Shown: in pieces, positions 16,341-23,866 of the stretch
How positions within the stretch are numbered: position 1 is the stretch's first letter
How the letters are laid out: each line of letters opens with the position of its first letter
Assembly (NCBI GenBank): GCA_016933695.1
Contig: JAFGAL010000002.1
Span: 124,001-188,000, forward strand
Direction: 5' to 3'
Length of the DNA: 64,000 bases
Source of the DNA: Candidatus Zixiibacteriota bacterium
GTDB lineage: Bacteria; Zixibacteria; MSB-5A5; GN15; PGXB01
The notes under the pieces: model-generated
Database searches by the model: none
Told to the model about the DNA's origin: nothing
The model's input: only the letters and a program-made list of their open reading frames with translations
Program-made: the position numbers and the translations under genes

Positions 16341-17639
16341 ATGAAAACATCGGTAAGACTTCTGGTCGGACTGCTGATATGTTTTATGGCAGTCACATCG
16401 ATTGCTTTTAGTAAGGAAGTCGAAAGCTCGATATTGCAGTACAAGTTGAACCGCTTGTATTTTTCAACCGGGCTGGAAAAATATGTGTATCCCGACTGCA
16501 GGTACATTGTATATCGCGGGCGGGTTGTCCTTGGTCAGGGTTTGATTGAGTTTTCCGAACCGGGAGTCTCGATTAGTTATACGCTGGATTATCCATTTGA
16601 GGGAAAAAACGTAGAGCTTTTGCATGCCGTCATCGATGCGGTCGATATCGATTCACTTGGCGTAATACGTCTGGGAGCGGCGGAGTTTCAATCGCTTCCG
16701 CTGTCAACGATGTTTCCGACCAGTGATTTCCCTCCGTTACATATCATACCTACCATTGTTCCGATAGAAAATGCTTTGATAACCAACTCGGGGAATCGTC
16801 TGCATTTCAAACGGTATGAATCGCTGTTTGAGATGGCACTGGCCTTTTCCGGCGGCGGGCTGGATGGATATTTCTCGTATGGCAAACCTCAACCGCCCGC
16901 GGAAAATGCGGAGTTCATATCGACTTCGGCCAATTTCTTTGTGGCGATGATCCCCAATGTCTCGCGGGAATTCAATCACGGAGGAATTCTCTCGACCGCG
17001 ATGTACTATCGTTTCAATCCGGACAAGCCGTACGTCTTTTTCACCGGCGACGGCATTGTCGCGCAAAATTGTCTGTATTTATGTGACAGTGCCAACCACC
17101 GGCCGTACCCGTACGATTCGGAAGCGGGGCGGCAGTTAATGCGTTCGGTGCGCAACCGTCCCGACCATCTGAAGCTGGCGGTGTTCGATAAACAGCTCGA
17201 GAAAACCGGTGCTTATTTTGCCGATATTCTCTCCCGCGACAAAGTCCGAACCCGTCTTACAAAGGACTGGTACGAGGGCGACATGTATCTCTGTTTCGTT
17301 CCGCTGGATCGTCATGACCCGTTGTACAGCCTGAAATATGTCTATGACATTGTCAGTTCCGACACCATCGCTGGAAGGCAGATTAATCCGACAGTGGGCA
17401 TTATCGGCAAATATATCGAATCGGCGGAAAACGCCGCGACCGATGAGATTCGGAGTTACTATATCGGTAAAATCGACCGCGCGTTCAAAGAGGATATCGG
17501 CATCTTTCCGCTCTACCGTCCAACTATCTATTTCATCTATGATCATCACCTGCAGGGGTATCAATTCGATCCCGACGGATATCTGGATATGAAACGGCTG
17601 TCGAAAATCACTCTCCCCGAAATCCCCGGACGGCGGTAA
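16341..17639 (+). CDS. periplasmic protein of unknown family, possibly derived from a solute-binding protein
   Basis: 432 residues with a clear signal peptide (LLVGLLICFMAVTSIAFS). I do not recognise the family. The body is mixed alpha/beta, and its C-terminal part (IDRAFKEDIGIFPLYRPTIYFIYDHHLQGYQFD) is reminiscent of the end of family 5 peptide-binding proteins, where a Y..a..i..ed.p.ipLy pattern is usual; this is a weak resemblance. The stop TAA is separated by one base from the ATG of the kinase gene, so it is translationally linked and may be a sensory partner of that kinase. ATG 16341 is preferred over TTG 16320. Confidence 0.65.
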   Translation: MKTSVRLLVGLLICFMAVTSIAFSKEVESSILQYKLNRLYFSTGLEKYVYPDCRYIVYRGRVVLGQGLIEFSEPGVSISYTLDYPFEGKNVELLHAVIDAVDIDSLGVIRLGAAEFQSLPLSTMFPTSDFPPLHIIPTIVPIENALITNSGNRLHFKRYESLFEMALAFSGGGLDGYFSYGKPQPPAENAEFISTSANFFVAMIPNVSREFNHGGILSTAMYYRFNPDKPYVFFTGDGIVAQNCLYLCDSANHRPYPYDSEAGRQLMRSVRNRPDHLKLAVFDKQLEKTGAYFADILSRDKVRTRLTKDWYEGDMYLCFVPLDRHDPLYSLKYVYDIVSSDTIAGRQINPTVGIIGKYIESAENAATDEIRSYYIGKIDRAFKEDIGIFPLYRPTIYFIYDHHLQGYQFDPDGYLDMKRLSKITLPEIPGRR

Positions 17640-17640
17640 G

Positions 17641-19287
17641 ATGACCTTCACTGGCAAAATACGTCTCTACCTGATCGCCATCGCCCTGCTTCCGCCGGTG
17701 CTGATCATCATGGTGTTTTATTTTCATTCCATCAAGCAGGGGGAGCAAACGACGCTGAAAGACGCCACCGAGCGGATGCGGCAATTCCAGCGTTTCGATA
17801 ATACCTATCAGGAAGAACTGCATTATCGTTTACAGTCCCTGCTCGATCAACCGGAAATCAAGAACGCGATTTTAATGATACAGTCCGGACGGATTCGCGA
17901 CGTGCAAATCAGCGCTGAAGCGCACGGGATCGATTTCCTCGAAATTCTCGATTCCGGTCATACGGTGCTGGTCTCGGGACATCGCCCCGGCCTGATCGGC
18001 GAACGGATGGAAGGCCAACCTGACAGACGTCTCGAAACGATCGAGTACGATCGCAACGGCCCGCATGCCGCCTATGCCTATGTGTTTGAAGCAAACAACG
18101 ATTATGGGATCTACACCGGGGTGTATCTCGATGAACCCTACCGAAGCATGCTTGCCGAAATCATGAACACCGGAATATCGCTGATATTCTCCGGCGATTC
18201 ACTGCCGACCACACTCATTCCGGCGGTTCTACAAAAAGGCCGCCTGCTGGAACATAACGGTGCGCTGTATACGCTGCTGGCCGGAGGAGAAGATGCGGGG
18301 TACTATCTCACCGCCGTTTTCGAGGAAAATCCGGATCGCCCGCTGTTTCTATCGCTGGTAAAACTCACCGCAATAGTAGCACTTATTACGATTCTGATAG
18401 CGATTGCCATCGGAATGTATATCACCGGGCGCGCCAAGCGGGAAATCGACAATCTGGTATCGGCAACGTCGCGGATCGCCGACGGCGACTACACCACCCC
18501 GGTGATGGCTTATGAAGAGGGCGAGTTCTCCCAGTTGGCGGACTCGTTCAGCGACATGACAGCCCGGCTGAAGGATACTCGCAACAGACTGGCCACGACC
18601 GAGAAAATCGCGGCCTGGAAAGCGATCGGTCAGAAAATTGCGCATGAACTTAAAAATCCGTTGACGCCGATCGAAATCAGCGCTGATGATCTTCGCCGTT
18701 CGTATCGGGAAAAACGCGATGATTTCGATGCCATTCTGAATGAAACCACCGCGACGATTAAAAAAGAAGTCCGGCGCATGACCGCCCTGATCGACGAGTT
18801 CGCCGGCTTCGCCCGTATGGGTGCGCCGAAAGTAAGCTCGGTGAAGATCACGGCAATCATTGACGGCATTACCGGTTTGTACGCACATGAAATCGAAGAA
18901 GGGCGACTTCGCATTAAAAATCATGCCAGAGCAAAACAACTTGCGGTCGATTCCGATCTGATTCAACAGACGTTGATTAACATCATAAAAAACAGTCTGG
19001 ATTCCGGGCCGTCGACGGAAGCGACAATTGCTTTTAACGACGACACGGAGAACCTGCACATAACCATCGAGGATAACGGACCGGGGTTTGCACAGGAGAT
19101 ACTGGATGATCCGTTCGTGCCGTATGTCACGACTCGTCCGGGCGGATCGGGACTGGGGCTGGTGATCAGCCAGCGGATTGTGCATGATCACAACGGGACG
19201 ATTACCTTATACAATCGCAAGGAAGGAGGAGCCGGGGTGGTAATTAACCTCCCCCTGCACCATGGCCAGGATTCTGATCATCGATGA
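17641..19287 (+). CDS. NtrY-like membrane sensor histidine kinase
   Basis: 548 residues: TM1 about 8-28, a 210-residue periplasmic region, TM2 about 240-260, HAMP to about 315, then HisKA with AIGQKIAHELKNPLTPIEIS (phospho-His 335). The ATPase domain has the N box NIIKNSLDS, the G1 box DNGPGF and the G2 box GGSGLGLVI. The ELKNPLTPI H-box and HAMP link are those of NtrY-type kinases that work with sigma-54 regulators, matching the next gene, which it overlaps by 26 bases. Order and coupling imply a three-gene unit: periplasmic protein, kinase, regulator. Confidence 0.92.
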   Translation: MTFTGKIRLYLIAIALLPPVLIIMVFYFHSIKQGEQTTLKDATERMRQFQRFDNTYQEELHYRLQSLLDQPEIKNAILMIQSGRIRDVQISAEAHGIDFLEILDSGHTVLVSGHRPGLIGERMEGQPDRRLETIEYDRNGPHAAYAYVFEANNDYGIYTGVYLDEPYRSMLAEIMNTGISLIFSGDSLPTTLIPAVLQKGRLLEHNGALYTLLAGGEDAGYYLTAVFEENPDRPLFLSLVKLTAIVALITILIAIAIGMYITGRAKREIDNLVSATSRIADGDYTTPVMAYEEGEFSQLADSFSDMTARLKDTRNRLATTEKIAAWKAIGQKIAHELKNPLTPIEISADDLRRSYREKRDDFDAILNETTATIKKEVRRMTALIDEFAGFARMGAPKVSSVKITAIIDGITGLYAHEIEEGRLRIKNHARAKQLAVDSDLIQQTLINIIKNSLDSGPSTEATIAFNDDTENLHITIEDNGPGFAQEILDDPFVPYVTTRPGGSGLGLVISQRIVHDHNGTITLYNRKEGGAGVVINLPLHHGQDSDHR

Positions 19288-20581
19288 TGAAAGTGAAATT
19301 CGTCGGACATTGAAATCGGCGCTTGACCGCCGCGGACACGACACAGTCACCGCCGAGAACTGCGCCAAAGGACAGGACTATATCACGGCGGGATTCGACC
19401 TGGTTTTTCTGGATGTCATGCTTCCCGACGGCAACGGACTTGGCCTGCTCCGGCAGATTATCGCACAACGCCCGGAACAGGCGGTTGTCATGATTTCCGG
19501 TCATGCCGATGTCGACATGGCGGTCGATGCGATCCGCGCCGGGGCGTATGATTTTATCGAAAAGCCGCTGTCGCTCGATCGGGTGCTGGTTACGATCGAC
19601 AACGCGCTCGGCAAAAGCCGCCTGGTTTCGGAAACGAAACGATTGGATTCACGGTTGTACGGTGACTTTGTCGGGCGGTCGCAACATATCATCAAACTGA
19701 AAGCCGACATCGAAAAATCCGCCGCGAAAACCTCGCAATTTCTCATTCTCGGAGAAAACGGGACCGGCAAGGAACTGGTCGCGCGGATGATTCACCGATG
19801 CGGAAGAACTCCCAACGGGCCGTTTGTCGCGGTCAATTGCGCCGCGCTTCCCGCCGAACTGGTGGAGTCGGAGTTGTTCGGACATGTACCCGGGGCGTTT
19901 ACGGGGGCATTGAAAGCCCGCCGGGGGTATTTTCTGGAGGCCGACAACGGCACGATATTCCTCGATGAGATCAGCGAGATGACCATGGCGGCGCAGGCTA
20001 AAATCCTGCGGGCAATCGAGGTGCGCGAAATCAGCCCGGTTGGATCGGATAAGAAGGTTCCCGTATCGTGCACGATCATCGCGGCGTCGAATAAAAGCCT
20101 CGAACAGATGGTACAAGACGGCACCTTTCGCGAGGATTTGCTCTATCGTCTCAATGTCGTACAGTTTGTCCTCCCCCCGCTTCGGGATCGTGTCAGCGAT
20201 ATACCGATTCTTTGCACATACTTCCTGCAGAGATTCGCCGGTGAATCCGGCACGGGAGAAAAACATTTGTCCGATGAAGCGCTGGAATTGCTGAAACGAT
20301 ATCCATTCCCCGGCAATATCCGTGAGCTGAAAAACCTCATGGAGCGGGTGCATATTTACTGTGATATCGACCCGGTCGGCGCGGTCGATCTCAAGGCGCT
20401 ATTACCGAAGAAATCACCGCGGGAGGTTGTCACGCTGAAAGATGCGGTGGAAAAGTTCGAGCGGGAGTATATCGAAGAGGCCATTGCGCGCAATGACGGG
20501 AATATGTCGGAAACCGCCCGACAACTGGGGCTGGAGCGGTCGCACCTGTATAAAAAAGTGAAAAAACTTGAAAAAGAATAA
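19262..20581 (+). CDS. sigma-54-dependent response regulator, NtrC/NtrX type
   Basis: 439 residues. Receiver at 1-115 with the acid pair DD, phospho-Asp D51 (FLDVMLP) and Lys100. AAA+ domain from about 135 with FVGRS, Walker A GENGTGKE (163-170), the sigma-54-contacting GAFTGA loop intact (210-215) and Walker B TIFLDEI. C-terminal Fis-type HTH (NMSETARQLGLERSHLYKKV). It should activate sigma-54 promoters when phosphorylated by the overlapping kinase. Its targets are unknown; the palindromes upstream of the operon are candidates. Confidence 0.95.
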   Translation: MARILIIDDESEIRRTLKSALDRRGHDTVTAENCAKGQDYITAGFDLVFLDVMLPDGNGLGLLRQIIAQRPEQAVVMISGHADVDMAVDAIRAGAYDFIEKPLSLDRVLVTIDNALGKSRLVSETKRLDSRLYGDFVGRSQHIIKLKADIEKSAAKTSQFLILGENGTGKELVARMIHRCGRTPNGPFVAVNCAALPAELVESELFGHVPGAFTGALKARRGYFLEADNGTIFLDEISEMTMAAQAKILRAIEVREISPVGSDKKVPVSCTIIAASNKSLEQMVQDGTFREDLLYRLNVVQFVLPPLRDRVSDIPILCTYFLQRFAGESGTGEKHLSDEALELLKRYPFPGNIRELKNLMERVHIYCDIDPVGAVDLKALLPKKSPREVVTLKDAVEKFEREYIEEAIARNDGNMSETARQLGLERSHLYKKVKKLEKE

Positions 20582-20676
20582 AGCCGGGGCTTGCAATTCC
20601 TTCATTACCGCTTACCTTGTCGGCAATATAAAACTGAACAAAGAATGTCGCACCGATACAACAGAAAGGTCTGGGC

Positions 20677-21084
20677 ATGAGCACCGACAAAACCGTGGCC
20701 GGGTATTACGACGCCTGGAACAGGCATGACCCCGAAGCCATCGCGGAGTTCTTCCATAAAAACGCCAATTACAGTGATCCCTCGGCCGGCAAAGCCGTAA
20801 CGCCGGCGGCCCTGGTTGAATATGCAAAGACGATGTTCGCCGCTTTTCCGGATTACACATTGCAAATCAGCGCGATTTCGAAAGTGGCGGAGAACAAGTA
20901 TTTCGTGGAATATCACATCCTCGGCGCCAACACCGGTCCCCTCCCGGATACTCCGCCCAGCAACAAAAAGGTATTCGTGCAGGCGATTGATGTCATCGAA
21001 CTCGAGGGCGGCAAGATCAAGGCGATTCGCGGATTTTTCGACCGTCTCACCATGGCCGAACAACTCGGCTGGATTCAGGATTAA
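20677..21084 (+). CDS. SnoaL-like ester cyclase / NTF2-fold protein
   Basis: 135 residues covering one NTF2-like alpha+beta cone: VAGYYDAWNRHDPEAIAEFF, a central YAKTMFAAFPDYTLQI, and GKIKAIRGFFDRLTMAEQLGW at the end. This is the SnoaL-like polyketide cyclase family, whose many bacterial members have unknown small-molecule substrates. AAAGG precedes the ATG. It is followed after 12 bases by the membrane gene at 21097, so they are likely cotranscribed. Confidence 0.85.
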   Translation: MSTDKTVAGYYDAWNRHDPEAIAEFFHKNANYSDPSAGKAVTPAALVEYAKTMFAAFPDYTLQISAISKVAENKYFVEYHILGANTGPLPDTPPSNKKVFVQAIDVIELEGGKIKAIRGFFDRLTMAEQLGWIQD

Positions 21085-21096
21085 ACCGGAGGCGAT

Positions 21097-21504
21097 ATGT
21101 TTATTTCACTGCTGGTCGTCACGTTTGTCATTTCGCTGATTGTTGCGCTGATCTGCGTCAAGTTCTTCACCCGTCCCATCGAGGGAATTCTCAAGCGTAT
21201 TATCCCCGAGGATATCAGTGCCGGATGGGTGAAATACATGAAATTCGCGATATACGTTTCCGGGATTTCCAGCGGCGTGAAGATTTGGAAACTGGAGCGG
21301 TATCTGGATCCCATCGAACAAGTCTAAGGCCAGACCGCATTGGTGATGGACACCAACCACTGGATTCTGGAAGTGTATCGCGCGATAATCGACGCCCTTC
21401 AGGGAATCGCATGGATGCTTCTGGCGTTTTTTATCTTTGCCCTTCTGGCGTATGTGATCGTGAGGATTTTCGAAGCCAAACGAGAAGGCGTTTCGGTCAA
21501 ATAG
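21097..21504 (+). pseudogene. membrane protein gene interrupted by an in-frame TAA
   Basis: The first part (21097-21327, 76 residues) has a membrane helix at 2-22 and ends ...KLERYLDPIEQV before TAA at 21325-21327. The same frame continues without another stop to 21504, giving ALVMDTNHWILEVYRAIIDA and a second helix (MLLAFFIFALLAYVIVRIFE). Read together they make a balanced two-helix protein of about 134 residues, so I suspect a nonsense mutation in one gene. The other reading is two genes: 21097-21327 with a good GGAGG site, and a 52-residue ORF from ATG 21346, which has only a distant AAGG. The stop is TAA, so selenocysteine does not apply. Confidence 0.5.
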
Positions 21505-21523
21505 CTTTCAATCAAAGGGAAAC

Positions 21524-21546
21524 GGGGATGGTCACTGACCATCCCC
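21524..21546. terminator. perfect 11-bp hairpin between convergent genes
   Basis: GGGGATGGTCA (21524-21534) and TGACCATCCCC (21536-21546) are perfect inverted repeats around one base. It lies between convergent genes ending at 21504 and 21561. No good T-run follows on either strand, so it may work as a bidirectional pause or mRNA-end-protecting hairpin rather than a textbook terminator. Confidence 0.5.
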
Positions 21547-21560
21547 ATGTGACACTGCCG

Positions 21561-21752
21561 CTACTTCTTGTTAGAGAAGAGCCGCATGAAAATCATTTCC
21601 GCCGGGCAGAATTTCGTAAACGATGACTGCACCAGGTTGAATCCCACAAACGCCGTCAACAGGAACCAGTACGGCGACATGAAATACCCCAGCGCCAGCG
21701 AAAGCAGAACCAGAGTCCCGGCCATCAGGCGAATACTGTTTTCCAATGTCAT
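21561..21752 (-). CDS. YgaP-like DUF2892 inner-membrane protein
   Basis: 63 residues with the DUF2892 pattern: ENSIRLMAGTLVLLSLALGY, YWFLLTAFVGFNLVQSSFTKFCPAEMIF. The family is the membrane part of YgaP, often free-standing, with two helices and a conserved FCP near the end. AGGAG lies 8 bases ahead of ATG 21752; a GTG 9 bases further upstream is less likely. It is last in the exporter operon, 15 bases after the barrel gene stop. Confidence 0.85.
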   Translation of the reverse strand: MTLENSIRLMAGTLVLLSLALGYFMSPYWFLLTAFVGFNLVQSSFTKFCPAEMIFMRLFSNKK

Positions 21753-21767
21753 CTTTATCACTCCTGC

Positions 21768-23021
21768 TTAAAAGCCGTACGTCATTTTGACATAGGCGTT
21801 GTCGTTTTTCTGGAATGCGCCGAAATCGGTCCATTCATAGTTGCCATCAAAGATATTGGCGCCAACCGACAGGGTCAGGGCATCGGTGTACTTGTAACTG
21901 ACCGAAAACCGTCCGTAAAAATCCTCTTCCGACGGGGAATAAAAAGCAAACGCCGACACGGTCATGGTTTCCATCCACAACAACTGCGTCAGACGCGTTG
22001 TCACCAGATGGTACATCTCATCGGCTTCCATTGAACCTTCGGGAAGATTTGCGGCATAGATGTCGTGATCGACCATGTATTCGTTCTGATACTGCACGTT
22101 GGCAGTCAGATTCGAATTGATCTGCCGTTCGAATCCCGCCATGGAACTCACCGTGGAATTGGGAATCAGCGGATTGTCGCCGTCGGTGTCGTCGCGCGAA
22201 TCATAGTACCCCGATTCCAGCCAGGCGATTCCGCCCAGGATCGGCATCCGCAACGACGCGCCATAGACATACAAACGCGGGTAGTATGCCGCCATTTCGA
22301 CCATATCCAATCCAACCGGATTCTTGTAAAAGCCCCGGTAGAAATACAGCGCGGCGTCGATGGTACCGAAATACCGGCTGAACCGCGCGGCGATTTCGCT
22401 GTTTTTGAATTTCGCCTCCGGCAGGCGTCCCTCGAAATAGTTTTCCTCTCCCCCGACAATCGTCCCGGCCATCGGATTGAAATAACTCAGCCGCTCGCCG
22501 GTTGGAATTCGGTTCGGCGTGAATCGCGGCGTATAGATCAGCGAGAACGTGCCAATCGGCGAATAGTACGCACCGCGAAGCGCGTTGTGCGGGGCTTTGA
22601 GATATTGGTCGTCGCGCCCGCTGAAAAACGAACGATAGTCCTTGGCGAACAGATCGTTGATGAAAATCAAGTCGCCGGTTCCCCAGGTGATAATCTGGCG
22701 GCCGACCTTGAAATCGAGTTTGCTTCCCAGCCGAAACTTAACATACCCCTCGCGCAGTTCCCAGTCATAGTTCGGCTGATAATAGTCGTCATAGATAAAA
22801 TCGAGGCGACCGAACACCTCGGCGGCATCCGAGAAGGATTCCAGTCGAAGTTGCAGGCGGGCTTCGGAGGCGGTCATTTCGGCGTCGGTCGGGTTGTTCG
22901 CATCGAGACCGCCCCCGTACAATCCCTGCATAAATCCCGTGATATAGGTCTCGCCAGCCATGCCGGTCGAGACCATCATCGCGAGGACTATCAGGGCTGT
23001 TACTCCAGTTGTTTTCAACAT
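21768..23021 (-). CDS. outer-membrane beta-barrel protein of an RND-associated operon
   Basis: 417 residues. Signal peptide (ALIVLAMMVSTGMAG), then many short amphipathic strands and a terminal YVKMTYGF with C-terminal Phe, the outer-membrane assembly signal. Motifs such as LREGYVKFRLGSKLDFKVGR, QIITWGTGDLIFINDLFAKD and the aromatic-rich loops resemble DUF1302/alginate-export-like barrels that accompany RND exporters and LolA-like proteins. The start at 23021 is set by AAGG about 8 bases ahead and a proper signal peptide; the frame extends to 23060 without support. It lies 22 bases after the LolA-like gene. Confidence 0.8.
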   Translation of the reverse strand: MLKTTGVTALIVLAMMVSTGMAGETYITGFMQGLYGGGLDANNPTDAEMTASEARLQLRLESFSDAAEVFGRLDFIYDDYYQPNYDWELREGYVKFRLGSKLDFKVGRQIITWGTGDLIFINDLFAKDYRSFFSGRDDQYLKAPHNALRGAYYSPIGTFSLIYTPRFTPNRIPTGERLSYFNPMAGTIVGGEENYFEGRLPEAKFKNSEIAARFSRYFGTIDAALYFYRGFYKNPVGLDMVEMAAYYPRLYVYGASLRMPILGGIAWLESGYYDSRDDTDGDNPLIPNSTVSSMAGFERQINSNLTANVQYQNEYMVDHDIYAANLPEGSMEADEMYHLVTTRLTQLLWMETMTVSAFAFYSPSEEDFYGRFSVSYKYTDALTLSVGANIFDGNYEWTDFGAFQKNDNAYVKMTYGF

Positions 23022-23043
23022 CGTATTCACCTTGTCCCTTCCC

Positions 23044-23847
23044 TTACTTGATAAACTCACGCGGCGGATTCTTGAGGTAGCGCTCGGTGAAAATGTCTTC
23101 CATCATCCCGATATTGTAGTCGATACTGGTGAATTCCACCGTCGTGTACTGATTCTTCTGGACGTTTTCCATCCTGCGAAGGGTCGCGGTTGGAATTCCC
23201 TCGATGTTTTCAATCTTCTCCGCGGTGAATATCCGTTCGAGTTCGCCCTTCTTGTCATAGTACTCCTCCCGGAGCGGCAGGAAGTATTCCTTGTCGATAA
23301 AGGTTACCTTGCGGGCGAATCCTTTGTACTCCTCCTTGGGGATCGATTCGACGACATACACATCGCGATCACCGAGTTTGTCCTCGCGAAGCAGTGTGTG
23401 ATTGTCCTCGCTCCAGTGACGTCCCGAGACATCTTCGTAGGTGAAATCCGACCCGACGAAACTGGAGTTTTTGTCATCGGCGGAAATCCGCTTGACCAGA
23501 TCGACCGCCGGAACATAGAGCCAGCGGTTGTCGGTTTCGAACGGAATCTTGTGTACCATGAACGTCAACCGTGACACATCGTGCGGCTGTTTGAAATACG
23601 TGTAGTAATCCTGCTTGCCACCCTCGGCGATGTCGAGGCGCAACATGGTGAATTCGCGCAGGCGCTCTTTGCCTTTGGAGTTGACAATCTTCATAGTCAC
23701 TTCGGCGGCGCCGTCGTCGCCGGCGTAAAACAGCGCCAGATGCGCCTTTTTCATCAGTTCTTCAGCCTGGTTGTCCTGGGCTTTGCCATTGACCGCCATT
23801 ATCATCAGGACCACCGCAAACACCGTAAGTACTCTGTGGATCTTCAT
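23044..23847 (-). CDS. periplasmic LolA-like outer-membrane lipoprotein-sorting protein
   Basis: 267 residues with signal peptide (VLTVFAVVLMIMAVNGKAQ) and the PF17131-type LolA-like fold: EVTMKIVNSKGKERLREFTM, DYYTYFKQPHDVSRLTFMVH, RWLYVPAVDLVKRISADDKN-SSFVGSDFTYEDVSGR, and EYFLPLREEYYDKKGELER. This family binds lipid or lipoprotein acyl chains in the periplasm. Its place between an RND/MMPL permease and an outer-membrane barrel suggests a shuttle from one to the other. ATG 23847 has GGAG 6 bases ahead; an ATG 12 bases upstream is the alternative. Confidence 0.85.
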   Translation of the reverse strand: MKIHRVLTVFAVVLMIMAVNGKAQDNQAEELMKKAHLALFYAGDDGAAEVTMKIVNSKGKERLREFTMLRLDIAEGGKQDYYTYFKQPHDVSRLTFMVHKIPFETDNRWLYVPAVDLVKRISADDKNSSFVGSDFTYEDVSGRHWSEDNHTLLREDKLGDRDVYVVESIPKEEYKGFARKVTFIDKEYFLPLREEYYDKKGELERIFTAEKIENIEGIPTATLRRMENVQKNQYTTVEFTSIDYNIGMMEDIFTERYLKNPPREFIK

Positions 23848-23866
23848 TGTATTCTCCATTTCTCTT

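Noticed and set aside
21325-21327. stop codon recoding as for the selenoprotein
   Set aside because: The codon is TAA, not UGA, and no active-site cysteine context exists, so selenocysteine is not an explanation.
22065-23051. 328-codon plus-strand frame opposite the barrel gene
   Set aside because: Antisense shadow of the outer-membrane protein; no domain or start signal.
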